Part shown: one piece after another, positions 17,034 to 25,789 of the stretch | How the letters are laid out: each line of letters opens with the position of its first letter | Numbering within the stretch: position 1 is the stretch's first letter | DNA from: Microbispora siamensis | Lineage (GTDB): Bacteria > Actinomycetota > Actinomycetes > Streptosporangiales > Streptosporangiaceae | DNA: 64,000 nucleotides | Assembly (NCBI RefSeq): GCF_016863095.1 | Contig: NZ_BOOF01000041.1 | Location: 48,820-112,819, forward strand | Direction of reading: 5' to 3' | Notes under the pieces: model-generated | The model's database searches: none | Told to the model about the DNA's origin: nothing | Seen by the model: the letters and a program-made list of their open reading frames with translations, nothing else | Made by a program: the position numbers and the translations under genes

Positions 17034-18386
17034 GTGGCAGGCCTCGACCCCCGCGCCGTTCTCAGGGAGCGTCCGTCCATCGGCCTCATCGTGGGTCTGG
17101 TCGTCGCCGGAATCTGCGCCCTCGTGTCGTTCTCCTTCGACATCATCAACGGCGAGCCGGTCCAGTTCTTCATCGCGCTCGGGCTCGCCGTGGCCCCCGT
17201 GCCGCTGCTGCTCGCGGGCGTGCTCGCTTTGGACCGGATGGAGCCGGAGCCGCGCAGCAACCTGATCTTCGCGTTCGCCTGGGGCGCCGGCATCGCCGTC
17301 CTGCTCGCCGGCGTGCTCAACTCGCTCAACCTCGTCTACGTGGCCCATCAGCTCGGGGACACGACCAGCGCGCGCAATCTCGTCGCGACGTTCGGCGCCC
17401 CGCCCGTGGAGGAGACGGCCAAGGGGCTGGTCCTGCTCGGGCTGCTGTGGTTCCGGCGGCAGGAGCTGGACGGGCCCACCGACGGGATCATCTACGCCAG
17501 CATGGTCGGGCTCGGCTTCGCCATGTCGGAGAACGTCAGCTACTACCTGGCCGCCCTGGAGGAGAACGGCGCGCAGGGGCTGGCCGCCACGCTCGTGCTG
17601 CGGGCCGTGCTGTCGCCGTTCGCCCATCCGCTGTTCACCTCCCTGATCGGCATCGCGGTGGCGTACGCCGCCCAGCGCGGGGGCGCGGTGGGGGTCGTCG
17701 TCATCGTCATCGGGTGGATCGGCGCCATGCTGCTGCACGGCCTCTGGAACGGCTTCGCCTCCTTCGGCGGCCTCGGCGGGCTCGCCATCGCCTACCTGCT
17801 GCTGATGATCCTGCTCATCGTCGAGATCATCGTGATCTTCCGGGACAGACGGCGGATCGTCGGCCTGATCCAGCACTACCTGCCGCCGTACGAGCGCAAC
17901 GGGCTGATCAACCAGGCCGACATCTTCATGCTGTCGTCCCTGCGCCGGCGGCGGCAGGCCAGGGCGTGGGCCAAGGCCCACGGCGGCAGGGCCGGGGCAC
18001 GGGCGATGATCGACTACCAGGTCGCCTCCACCGAGCTCGGGCTGCTGCACGCCCGCGCGGCCCGGGGCGGGGTGGACGAGGAGACCTTCCGCGCCCAGCA
18101 GCGGTCGCTCGCGGATCTCATGGCCTACGCCCGGATGTCGTTCCCGCTGCCGGAACGCCACCAGGCGAACGCCGCGCGGGGGGTGCCCCCGCCGGGGTAC
18201 GCGCCGGGCGCCCCGCCGCCGGGCCGGTGGCCGGGCGGCGGCCCCGCGGTGCCGCCCTGGTACGGGCAGCAGCCGGGCGCGCCGGGCTACGGTCCGCCGC
18301 CGGGTCCGCCGCCTCCCGGCCGGCCCCCCATGGGCGGCCCGAACCCGCCGCGGAACGGGCCGCAGGACCCCGGGTGGGGGAACTGA
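17034..18386 (+). CDS. PrsW-family intramembrane metalloprotease
   Basis: Encodes 450 residues with about eight transmembrane segments in residues 15-275. The family motifs are all present: APPVEETAKG (Glu126, Glu127), FAMSENVSYY (Glu166), SPFAHPLFTS (His198) and LLHGLWNG (His235), which bind the catalytic metal. PrsW-type proteases cleave membrane proteins, classically an anti-sigma factor; no sigma/anti-sigma pair is nearby. A 100-residue cytoplasmic helical region precedes a Pro/Gly-rich disordered tail. I chose GTG 17034 because TACAGT, a -10-like hexamer, ends six bases upstream, suggesting a leaderless transcript; ATG about 60 bp upstream is an alternative. Confidence 0.82.
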   Translation: MAGLDPRAVLRERPSIGLIVGLVVAGICALVSFSFDIINGEPVQFFIALGLAVAPVPLLLAGVLALDRMEPEPRSNLIFAFAWGAGIAVLLAGVLNSLNLVYVAHQLGDTTSARNLVATFGAPPVEETAKGLVLLGLLWFRRQELDGPTDGIIYASMVGLGFAMSENVSYYLAALEENGAQGLAATLVLRAVLSPFAHPLFTSLIGIAVAYAAQRGGAVGVVVIVIGWIGAMLLHGLWNGFASFGGLGGLAIAYLLLMILLIVEIIVIFRDRRRIVGLIQHYLPPYERNGLINQADIFMLSSLRRRRQARAWAKAHGGRAGARAMIDYQVASTELGLLHARAARGGVDEETFRAQQRSLADLMAYARMSFPLPERHQANAARGVPPPGYAPGAPPPGRWPGGGPAVPPWYGQQPGAPGYGPPPGPPPPGRPPMGGPNPPRNGPQDPGWGN

Positions 18387-18411
18387 CGGGCGTCGTCCTC
18401 GGGGCGTCTCC

Positions 18412-19899
18412 TCACGCCGGGGTACGGCGCTGGCTCTCGATCTGGCGGAGGCACTCGTCGGCGACGCGGCGGGCGAACCCGGCAGGATCCCGGTGCGCCG
18501 GCACCGGCTCGGGCACGACGGCGTGCACGGTGCCGTCGGCGAGCAGGTCGACCGCGCGCACCCGCTGCCGTCGGGCCACCTGCGCCGCGAACTCGGGACC
18601 GCCGTGCAGGATCGCGCTGGCGCCCTCCGGAGGTAGAGGGGACAGCCACGCGTTGCCGGCCGCGATCACCCGGCGGGACGGCAGCAGGGCCAGCGCGCCG
18701 CCGCCGCTGCCCTCGCCGAGCAGCACCGAGACGGTGGGGACGGTGAGCTCCACCATCTCCGCCAGGCAGCGGGCGATCTCGCCGGCCAGCGCGCCCTCCT
18801 CCGCGGCGGCGGACAGGTCCGCTCCAGGGGTGTCGATGACGCAGATCAACGGCAGGCCCAGTTCCTGGGCGAGGCGCATGCCGCGGCGGGCGCCGCGCAA
18901 TGCGGCGGGACCCAGGGGACGGTGCTGGGACTGGGTACGCCGGTCCTGCCCGACGAGGACACAGGGAGTGCCGGAGAAAGAGGTGAGCGCCAGCAGGAGC
19001 GCGTCGTCGGTCTCCCCGGACTGGGTGCCGTTCAGCGGCAGGACGTCGTCGGCGGCATGACGGAGCAGTTCCCGTACGCCGGGCCGGTCGGGCCGGCGGG
19101 TGAGGGTGATCGAGGACCAGGCGTCACCCCCGGTGCCCGCCTGCCCCGTCTCGGCCTGCGCCGTCTCGAACTGCGCCTCCCGGGGCGGCGTCCCGGCGGC
19201 TGGACGGCGTGTTCCGGAAAGACGGCGTGTTCCGGAAAGGAGGGCGAGCGCGCGGGCGGCCACCTCGGCCAGTTCCCCCGTGGGGACGACGGCGTCGAGG
19301 ATTCCCTTGGCGACGAGGTTCTCGGCCACCTGGACGCCGTCGGGAAACGGCTGTCCGCGCAGGGTCCGGTAGACGAGGGGGCCGAGGAAGCCGATGAGCG
19401 CGCCGGGCTCGGCGACCGCGACGTGCCCGAGCGATGCCCAGGAGGCGAACACGCCGCCCGTCGTGGGATGGCGCAGGTAGACGAGGTAGGGCAGGCCGGC
19501 CGCCTTGTGCGCGACGACCGCCCGGCTGATCTCGACCATCCGGACGAACGCCGGCGTTCCCTCCTGCATGCGCGTGCCGCCCGAGGCCGGAGCGGCGATC
19601 AGCGGCAGTCGTTCTCGGGTGGCCCGCCGGACGGCGGCGACGATGCGCGCCGCCGTGGCCACTCCGATGGAGCCGCCGAGGAAGCCGAACTCGCTGACGA
19701 CGAGCGCGGCCGCGTGCCCGCGGATCAGCGCCCGGCCCGTGAGCACGGCCTCGTCGGTTCCGGCCTTCGTCTCCGCCCGCTCGATCGCGGCGAGGTAGCC
19801 GGCGTCGTACCCGGTGCGGTCGATCGGCTCGTCCCAGGAGCGGAAGCTGCCGGGGTCGACCGTGGCGTCGATCAGCGCGCGGGCGCCCAGCCGGGTCAT
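18412..19899 (-). CDS. Fused acyl-CoA carboxyltransferase (AccD-AccA-like)
   Basis: Encodes 495 residues. The N-terminal half is beta-subunit-like (SEFGFLGGSIGVATAARI, ASGGTRMQEGTPAFVRM, HPTTGGVFASWASLGHV, EPGALIGFLGP). The C-terminal half is alpha-subunit-like (RGARRGMRLAQELGLPLI, DTPGADLSAAAEEGA, LLGEGSGGGALALLP). A linker with two copies of LSGTRR, from an 18-bp repeat at 19203-19238, joins them. No zinc-ribbon Cys cluster, biotin carboxylase or BCCP gene is nearby, so the acceptor and biotin partner are unknown. It overlaps the FAH-family gene (ATGA), so they form one operon divergent from a GntR gene. Role in acetyl-CoA carboxylation itself is doubtful. Confidence 0.75.
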   Translation of the reverse strand: MTRLGARALIDATVDPGSFRSWDEPIDRTGYDAGYLAAIERAETKAGTDEAVLTGRALIRGHAAALVVSEFGFLGGSIGVATAARIVAAVRRATRERLPLIAAPASGGTRMQEGTPAFVRMVEISRAVVAHKAAGLPYLVYLRHPTTGGVFASWASLGHVAVAEPGALIGFLGPLVYRTLRGQPFPDGVQVAENLVAKGILDAVVPTGELAEVAARALALLSGTRRLSGTRRPAAGTPPREAQFETAQAETGQAGTGGDAWSSITLTRRPDRPGVRELLRHAADDVLPLNGTQSGETDDALLLALTSFSGTPCVLVGQDRRTQSQHRPLGPAALRGARRGMRLAQELGLPLICVIDTPGADLSAAAEEGALAGEIARCLAEMVELTVPTVSVLLGEGSGGGALALLPSRRVIAAGNAWLSPLPPEGASAILHGGPEFAAQVARRQRVRAVDLLADGTVHAVVPEPVPAHRDPAGFARRVADECLRQIESQRRTPA

Positions 19900-20750
19900 G
19901 CGCCGCGGACCCGGGCGTCGTTGCCGACGATCGGGTTGCGCACCGTGCCGACGCGCTCGACCTCGACCTCGACGACGTCGCCGGGGTGCAGGAGCCACGG
20001 GGGAGTGCGGGCGTAGCCGACCCCGGAAGGGGTGCCGGTGGCGAGCAGGTCTCCCGGGCGCAGCGTGAACGTGCGCGAGATGAGAGCGAGGGTGTCGCCG
20101 ACGGTGTAGACCATCTCGTCGGTGCGCCCGTCCTGCACGACCTCGCCGTTGACCCGGGTGCGCACCCGCAGGCCGTCGCGCAGGTCGCCGACCTCGGCCG
20201 CGGGCACCATGGGACCGAGGGGCCCCGAGTTGTCGCCGTTCTTGCCGAGGATCCACTGGCTGGTCAGCTTCTGGGCCCTGCGCGCGGTGATGTCGTTGAA
20301 GGCCGAGTAGCCGACGACGGCGGCCAGCGCCTCGTCCGGGCCGGCGTCCACCAGCGGCGCGCCGACGTACGCGACGACCTCGCCCTCCCAGTCCAGGCCC
20401 TCCTCGTCGGACGGCACCGGCACCGGAGCGCCGTCGACGGTCAGCGACCGCGTCCAGCGGGCGAACAGCGTCGGGTGCGGCGGGACGCCCTCGCCGGCGA
20501 AGGAGCCCTCGGCGACGTGCTTCAGGTAGTTCAGCCCGATGCAGATCACGCGGGCCTCCGGCAGCACCGGCGGCACGAAGGCGACCTCCCGGGCCGGGAC
20601 GGATTCGCCGGCGGGCTCCCGGGAGACGAATCCCTTCGCGTCGGCCCAGAACCGCTCGAGCGAGGCCAGCACCGTGACCTCGGCGCCGTCGGGCGACAGC
20701 GACGCCACCTCCACCGGGCCGCCGTTCCGGCGGATCCCCACGATCCTCAT
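19896..20750 (-). CDS. Fumarylacetoacetate hydrolase-family protein
   Basis: Encodes 284 residues. The FAH fold is shown by VICIGLNYLKHVAE, then the metal-binding EEGLDWEGEVVAYVG, GYSAFNDITARRAQ, and LATGTPSGVGYARTPP. Family members hydrolyse or decarboxylate dioxo acids in aromatic or sugar-acid catabolism (fumarylpyruvate, 2-keto-3-deoxy acids); the substrate is not predictable. ATG 20750 is preceded by GGAGGAGA. It is the first gene of a two-gene operon with the carboxyltransferase, and its promoter shares a 62-bp region with the divergent GntR gene, which probably regulates it. Confidence 0.85.
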   Translation of the reverse strand: MRIVGIRRNGGPVEVASLSPDGAEVTVLASLERFWADAKGFVSREPAGESVPAREVAFVPPVLPEARVICIGLNYLKHVAEGSFAGEGVPPHPTLFARWTRSLTVDGAPVPVPSDEEGLDWEGEVVAYVGAPLVDAGPDEALAAVVGYSAFNDITARRAQKLTSQWILGKNGDNSGPLGPMVPAAEVGDLRDGLRVRTRVNGEVVQDGRTDEMVYTVGDTLALISRTFTLRPGDLLATGTPSGVGYARTPPWLLHPGDVVEVEVERVGTVRNPIVGNDARVRGA

Positions 20751-20778
20751 CGGCCGTCTCCTCCAGTCCACAATCTTG

Positions 20779-20798
20779 CGAATCCTTCAAAAGGTTCG
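20779..20798. promoter_or_regulatory. Candidate GntR operator between FAH and GntR genes
   Basis: CGAATCCTT-CA-AAAGGTTCG is an imperfect palindrome (7 of 9 positions pair) centred in the 62-bp divergent intergenic region, which is conspicuously AT-rich for this window. Its location is ideal for repression of both directions by the adjacent FadR-type GntR protein. Confidence 0.55.
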
Positions 20799-20812
20799 TA
20801 GGTTTAAGGACT

Positions 20813-21538
20813 ATGCCGCAGACAGACCTTCCGGGACAAGTCCCGGACGACCCGCTGACCGGGGTCGGGCGGGGTGCCCGCACCCGTGCCGAGCAGTTGG
20901 CCGCCGCCCTGGACGACCGCATCCGCTCGCGCGGGCTGGCGCCCGGGGCCCCGGTCGGGACGCTGGAGTCGCTGCGCGCGGAGACCGGTCTCGCCTACGC
21001 GACGGTCAGCGAGGCCGTACGGCTGCTGCGCGACCGGGGTGTGCTGGAGATCCGGCCCGGACGCGGCGGGGGCCTGTTCGTCGCCGACCGCGGGCCGGTG
21101 GTCCGGCTGCGGCACACCCTGCTGAGCGTCGCGGAGGAGCCGGGGACTGTCGCCGACGCCATCGAGCTGCGTGACCATCTCGAGGAGCTCATCGACGTCG
21201 GCGCCGCCAGGCATCGGACCGGCCGGGACGTCGCCGACCTCCGCCGTCTGCTGGAGCAGATGCGCGCCACGCCGGACTGGGACGGCTTCATGCGCGTCAA
21301 CTGGGCGCTGCACGAACGGATCGCCGCGATCAGCCCGAACGCGATGGCGCGGGCCGTCTACATCGGCACCCTCGGCCATCTGGGCACCGCGTCCTCCCGG
21401 CTGGCCGACGACGACGCGGCCGCCGCCCACTACCGGGCCGGCCGCTACCAGGTCCACGCCGACCTGGTCGAGGCGATCGCCGACGGCGACGAGGCCGCCG
21501 TCCGCGCCGCCGTCGCCCGGCACAACGCCACCACCTGA
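20813..21538 (+). CDS. GntR-family (FadR-type, FCD) transcriptional regulator
   Basis: Encodes 241 residues. A winged helix-turn-helix occupies residues 24-90 (TLESLRAETGLAYATVSEAVRLL, split by the wing GVLEIRPGRGGGLFV). A helical FCD effector domain follows (AIELRDHLEELIDVGAARH, NWALHERIAAISPN, HADLVEAIADGDEAAVRAAV). FCD domains usually sense organic acids with a metal ion. It lies between the divergent FAH/carboxyltransferase operon and the downstream DUF3500 gene (31 bp apart), so all are probably one regulon. AAGGA precedes ATG 20813. Confidence 0.88.
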   Translation: MPQTDLPGQVPDDPLTGVGRGARTRAEQLAAALDDRIRSRGLAPGAPVGTLESLRAETGLAYATVSEAVRLLRDRGVLEIRPGRGGGLFVADRGPVVRLRHTLLSVAEEPGTVADAIELRDHLEELIDVGAARHRTGRDVADLRRLLEQMRATPDWDGFMRVNWALHERIAAISPNAMARAVYIGTLGHLGTASSRLADDDAAAAHYRAGRYQVHADLVEAIADGDEAAVRAAVARHNATT

Positions 21539-21569
21539 GACCGACCACTGAGCGCCGAAAGGGCCCGTC

Positions 21570-22820
21570 ATGCCCGGTGAGTTTCGCCAGCACCTGTTTC
21601 CGTACGACCACCCGAGGCTGGCTGAGGTGCGGGGCCTGGACCCCTACGCCTACGGCGAGTTCGCCAAGAAGCCGGGCACGTTCACCGGTGGCCTGATCGA
21701 GGGCTGGACGCCGCTGTACAAGAACGACTTCCGCGGCATCACCGAGGACGGCGCCCTCCGGGAGGGCCTCTACCCGCTGACGCCCGCCGAGCCGGGGGAG
21801 GAGGCGCCGGTCGCGGCGATGGTGGCCGCCGCGAACGATCTGCTCGCCGTCCTGGACGACGAGGGGCGCGAGCGGATCTGTTTCCCGGTCGACGCCGTGG
21901 AGTGGCAGACCTGGGCCAATCCGGAGTTCATGCAGTTCGACACCGGGCTGCGGCTGGACCTGCAGCCGCAGCTCGTGCGCGAGAAGGCGCTGGCCCTGAT
22001 GCGCGCCTCGCTCTCGCCGGAGGGTTACGAACTCGCGCACGGGATGATGCTGATCAACGGCTTCCTCGGAGAGGTCGTCGGACTGGAGAGCATCCTCAAC
22101 GAGTTCAGCTACAACATCGCCCTCTACGGCACCCCGGACCCGCGGGCCCCGTGGGGCTGGCAGCTCTACGGCCACCACTGCGCCCTCAACTGCCTGGTCG
22201 CCGAGGGCCGCATGGCGCTGTCGCCGGTGTTCCTCGGCGCCGAGCCCGACGAGATCGACGCGGGCCCGCGCGCCGGGCTGCGCGGCCTGTTCGCCGACCG
22301 GGTGGACCTCGGCCTGCGGCTGATGGCCGCCTTGCCCGGCGAGCAACGGCGGCGGGCCGTCGTCTACGAGCGCATGGACGACCCCGCCATGCCGGAGGGC
22401 CGGGTGCACCCGGGCGACGAGCGGCACCTGGCCGGGGCGTTCCAGGACAACCGGGTGATCCCGGTCGAGGGTGTCCGGGTCGCGGACATGCCCGCCGAGG
22501 CCCGGCGGCACGCCCTGGCGATCGCCGAGTCCTTCGTGAAGCCGCTCCCGCGGGGCCCGCGCGCCGCCCGGATGCGGGAGATCGCCGAGCACCTCGACGA
22601 CACCTGGTTCTGCTGGATCGGCGGTCACGAGCCGGGCGACGTCTTCTACTTCCGGTTGCAGTCCCCGGTGGTCATCGCCGAGCTCGACCACCACTGCGGC
22701 GTCTTCCTCGACTACGACACCCCCAAGCCGTTCCACGTCCACACCGTGCTGCGCACCCCGCACGGCAACGACTACGGCCGCGCCTGGGTCCGGCAGTGGC
22801 AGGAGCGGCGGGCGCGGTGA
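21570..22820 (+). CDS. DUF3500 family protein
   Basis: Encodes 416 residues without signal peptide. It matches the DUF3500 pattern: a WQLYGHHCALNC segment around residue 195, MALSPVFLGAEPDE, a late HHCGVFLDYDT, and a C-terminal HVHTVLRTPHGNDYG. The recurring His residues suggest metal binding or hydrolysis, but the family has no firmly established reaction. It follows gntR by 31 bp and overlaps the SnoaL remnant (GTGA). Co-localisation with FAH, carboxyltransferase and CoA-transferase genes suggests a step in an organic-acid or aromatic catabolic pathway; this is inference. Confidence 0.78.
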   Translation: MPGEFRQHLFPYDHPRLAEVRGLDPYAYGEFAKKPGTFTGGLIEGWTPLYKNDFRGITEDGALREGLYPLTPAEPGEEAPVAAMVAAANDLLAVLDDEGRERICFPVDAVEWQTWANPEFMQFDTGLRLDLQPQLVREKALALMRASLSPEGYELAHGMMLINGFLGEVVGLESILNEFSYNIALYGTPDPRAPWGWQLYGHHCALNCLVAEGRMALSPVFLGAEPDEIDAGPRAGLRGLFADRVDLGLRLMAALPGEQRRRAVVYERMDDPAMPEGRVHPGDERHLAGAFQDNRVIPVEGVRVADMPAEARRHALAIAESFVKPLPRGPRAARMREIAEHLDDTWFCWIGGHEPGDVFYFRLQSPVVIAELDHHCGVFLDYDTPKPFHVHTVLRTPHGNDYGRAWVRQWQERRAR

Positions 22821-22935
22821 GCCACGACCGGCAGCCGGGCGCCGAGGCCCGGCATCACATCGCCAACCTGCTGCACACCTACACCGGCATCGCCGATCGC
22901 AAGGACGTCGACGCCGCCGTCGCGCTGCTCGGCTC
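22817..22935 (+). pseudogene. Truncated SnoaL-like gene (N-terminal 40 residues only)
   Basis: GTG 22817 overlaps the DUF3500 stop and begins MSHDRQPGAEARHHIANLL, HTYTGIADRKDVDAAVALLG, a clear SnoaL/NTF2-type first helix pair. At about 22932 the sequence jumps into the middle of a CoA-transferase in a different frame, and the frame ends in unrelated codons. About 100 C-terminal residues are missing, so the gene is dead. A deletion has fused it to the next gene. Confidence 0.82.
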
Positions 22936-24052
22936 ATCAAGGTGGAAAACCCCGGGAGCGGGGACGACACCAGGGGCTGGGGGCCGCCTTTCGCCCAGCC
23001 GGAGACCGGCGGCCGTGAGTCGACGTACTTCCTGTCGGCCAACCGGAACAAGGAGTCGATCGCCCTCGACCTGAAGGACGACGCCGACCGCGAGGTGCTG
23101 ACGACACTGCTGCGGCGGGCCGACGTGCTCATGGAGAACTTCCGGCCCGGCACGTTGGCCCGGCTCGGGTTCGGCACCGACGTCCTGGCGGTGCTGAACC
23201 CGCGGCTGGTCGTGTTGTCGATCAGCGGTTTCGGGCACGACGGGCCGGAGGGCGGCCGGGCGGGCTACGACCAGATCGCCCAGGGCGAGGCCGGGCTGAT
23301 GTCCCTGACCGGGTCCGATCCGGACGATCCCCAGCGCGTCGGCGTCCCGATCGCGGACCTGCTGGCCGGCATGTACGGCGCCTACGGCGTGCTGGCCGCG
23401 CTGGTGGAGAAGGAACGCACCGGCCGTGGCCAGGTGGTGCGCACCTCGCTGCTCGCGGCGATCGTCGGCGTGCACGCCTTCCAGGGGACGGCCTGGACGG
23501 TCGCCGGCCAGGTCGGCCGGGCGCAGGGCAACCATCACCCGTCGATCGCGCCGTACGGGCTGTTCCGCTGCAAGGGCGGATCGGTGCAGTTGTCGTGCGG
23601 CAGCGAGTCGCTGTGGCGCCGGCTCTGCGCCGAGTTCGGCCTGGACCCCGAGACGCCGGGCATGGCGACCAATGCGGAGCGCGTGGGCGACCGGCAACGG
23701 GTGATCGAGTTGCTCGAGGACGCTTTCGCGCACCATCCCGCCGAGGAACTGCTGGCCCGGCTGGCCGCGGCCGGCATCCCGGCCGGCAGGGTGCGCACGA
23801 TCGACGAGGTCTACACGTGGGGGCAGACCCTGTCGCAGGGGTTGCTCGTCGACGTGGAGCACGACACCCTCGGCCGGCTGCGACTGCCCGGCCCCTCCGC
23901 TGCGCTTCTTCACCCCCGGCCCGGACGGCGAGATCGAGACCACCCGCCGTGAGCACGCCGCCCCGCCGGTGCTCGACGCCGACGGCGCCGCGATCCGCGC
24001 GGAGGTGGCCCGGAGCGCCGGCGGCGTCCCCCGGCGGCCTCGGCCGACCTGA
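22936..24052 (+). pseudogene. Family III (CaiB/BaiF) CoA-transferase, 5'-truncated and frameshifted
   Basis: From 22936 the frame reads IKVENPGSGDDTRGWGPPF, then TYFLSANRNKESIALDLK, MENFRPGTLARLG, ISGFGHDGPEGGRAGYDQ (active-site region), and QGNHHPSIAPYGLF, all diagnostic of family III CoA-transferases. The first 35-40 residues before IKVE, including the usual GVRVLDLTQ strand, are absent. Near 23895-23900 an extra base shifts the frame; the other frame continues PPLRFFTPGPDGEIETTRRE to a natural stop at 24052. Two independent lesions argue for a pseudogene. The intact enzyme would move CoA between carboxylic acids in the neighbouring catabolic cluster. Confidence 0.85.
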
Positions 24053-24280
24053 CGGATCCTCGGCACGGTCGCCGGCGGGACGGCGGCCCGGGATCGTCCG
24101 GCCGGGCCGCTTGGCCCGGACGGCCGGTGCGTGTTTCAATCACTGTGCGCGGTGGCCACTTGATGGGTGGGCTCCAGGAGGGCGTGCGGCGATGCCGCAT
24201 GCGTTCTTCTCGTACGACAGCCTCGACGGCGCGCCCTTCCCCGGAAGGCGTGCCCGCCCACCATGAGGAGAACCCCCACC

Positions 24281-25387
24281 ATGGGAACCCCCACCACGGG
24301 AAGCGCAATGCAATCCCCGCGTCCGAGATCGCTGTCCCTGAGATCCGGGCGAAAGCTCGCCGTCCTCGCCGCGGTGGCGGCCGTGCTCGCCGGCCTCGTC
24401 GCGGTCCTGACGCAGACGGCGGCCGAGGCGCACGGCGCCCTGCAGGCCCCCGCGAGCCGTACGTACGCGTGCTACACCGACGGCCTCACCGGCGGCCAGA
24501 TCATCCCGAAGAACCCCGCCTGCAAGGACGCCGTGGCGGCCGGCGGCACCCAGCCCCTCTACGACTGGTACGGCGTGCTCCGCTCCGACGGGGGCGGCCG
24601 CACCCGGGGCTTCATCCCCGACGGCCAGCTGTGCAGCGGTGGTTTCAGCAAGTACGCCGCCTACGACGCGCCCAGGGCCGACTGGCCGACCACCACGCTG
24701 AAGGCCAACAGCACGTACGACTTCGTCTACGGCGCGTGGGTGCCGCACCCCGGCGGCTTCAAGCTCTACGTCACCAAGGACGGCTACGACCCGACCAAGC
24801 CGCTGACGTGGGCCGACATGGAGGAGCAGCCGTTCCTCACAGTCGACCCCGAGCCCGCGGTCAGCAACGGCGCCTACCGCTTCTCCGGCAGGCTGCCCAA
24901 CAAGAGCGGCCGGCACATCATCTACGCGGTCTGGTACCGGTCGGACAGCCAGGAGACCTTCTACGGCTGCTCGGACGTGAACTTCGTCAATGACAACGCC
25001 ACGCCCAGCCCCTCGCCGAGCCCGTCACCGAGCGCCTCGCCCACCAGGAGCCCGTCGCCGAGCCCCTCGGCCTCCCCGACGGCCGGGAACCCGGCCTGCA
25101 CGGCCACGGTGAAGCTGACCAACACCTGGCAGGGCGGCTTCCAGGGCGAGGTCACGATCAAGAACACCGGCACCGGCCCGCTCAACGGCTGGTACGTCCA
25201 GTGGCAGATGTCGAACGGTGCGACGATCACCCAGGCGTGGAACGGGACGTCGATGCAGAGCGGGCCGTTCGCCATGATCCACGCGCCGGAGTGGAACTCC
25301 TCGCTGGCCCCGGGGGCCTCGGCCACGGCCGGGTTCCTCGGCAGCGGGTCGGCCACGCCGACGATCAGCGACATCAGCTGCGGCTGA
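24281..25387 (+). CDS. Secreted AA10 lytic polysaccharide monooxygenase with CBM2
   Basis: Encodes 368 residues from ATG 24281 (GGAG ten bases upstream; ATGs at 24263 and 24308 are alternatives). A long signal peptide ends at AEA before His51. His51 of HGALQAPASRTYAC and His156 of WVPHPGGFKLYVTKDG form the copper histidine brace, and FYGCSDVNF supplies the axial aromatic. A Ser/Pro linker (residues about 245-275) leads to a CBM2 cellulose- or chitin-binding module with its paired Cys. The enzyme oxidatively cleaves crystalline cellulose or chitin outside the cell; the CBM2 hints at cellulose. No CebR box lies directly upstream. Confidence 0.93.
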   Translation: MGTPTTGSAMQSPRPRSLSLRSGRKLAVLAAVAAVLAGLVAVLTQTAAEAHGALQAPASRTYACYTDGLTGGQIIPKNPACKDAVAAGGTQPLYDWYGVLRSDGGGRTRGFIPDGQLCSGGFSKYAAYDAPRADWPTTTLKANSTYDFVYGAWVPHPGGFKLYVTKDGYDPTKPLTWADMEEQPFLTVDPEPAVSNGAYRFSGRLPNKSGRHIIYAVWYRSDSQETFYGCSDVNFVNDNATPSPSPSPSPSASPTRSPSPSPSASPTAGNPACTATVKLTNTWQGGFQGEVTIKNTGTGPLNGWYVQWQMSNGATITQAWNGTSMQSGPFAMIHAPEWNSSLAPGASATAGFLGSGSATPTISDISCG

Positions 25388-25588
25388 GCGGATCCCGGCG
25401 GTGCCGGGCGGCCGGGCGGGACCCGATCTCGCCGGGTGCGGCCCGGCACCGGACTCCGCGGGTGACGCCCGGGGACGCCGTCACGGCGGCTCCCCGGGCG
25501 TTGCGCGATGGGTGGGCGGAGGAGGATCCGCCTCGTACCCGCGGTGCGATAGCCACTGTGGGTGTGGCCTCACCTCCCTCTGGGGATG

Positions 25589-25604
25589 GTGGGAGCGCTC
25601 CCAC
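25589..25604. promoter_or_regulatory. CebR/CelR-type operator (orphan)
   Basis: GTGGGAGCGCTCCCAC is a 16-bp perfect palindrome containing TGGGAGCGCTCCCA, the established 14-bp operator of the LacI-family cellulose-utilisation repressors CebR and CelR of actinobacteria. It lies downstream of the LPMO gene and is not in front of any intact gene. Confidence 0.75.
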
Positions 25605-25683
25605 ATGGCCCGGACCCTAACGCGCCGCGCCGTCACCGGCCAGCGGACGCGCCTCCGACCGCCCTGTCCGCCCAGCTCAGGGC

Positions 25684-25761
25684 GTGCCGCCCGATGAAAG
25701 TTTCGCCGCGCCGCCCGTTGTGCCGCCCGATGAAAGTCCGGCCGTGCCGCCCGTCGTGCCG
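25684..25761 (+). repeat. Two-copy 36-bp tandem repeat
   Basis: Copies at 25684-25719 and 25720-25755 differ at only a few bases, and a partial third copy (GTGCCG) follows. In one frame each copy reads VPPDES plus six Pro/Ala/Val-rich residues, so it could be the remnant of a secreted-protein linker. Confidence 0.7.
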
Positions 25762-25789
25762 TCCTCTCCGGACGCCCGGGAGGCGAGAG

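Larger units (their letters stand above)
25388..25789. other. 402-bp convergent intergenic region
   Basis: This stretch separates the LPMO stop from the stop of the convergent SanA-like gene. It holds a perfect CebR-like palindrome at 25589-25604 and a 36-bp tandem duplication at 25684-25761. Short open frames on both strands resemble no family I know and lack ribosome sites. An operator between two gene ends is unexpected and suggests a lost gene or an unannotated transcript. Confidence 0.5.

Noticed and set aside
15153..18161. A 1002-codon minus-strand open frame
   Set aside because: It is Arg/Pro/Gly-rich and antisense to PrsW, then out of frame with the lipoprotein gene; no motif supports it.
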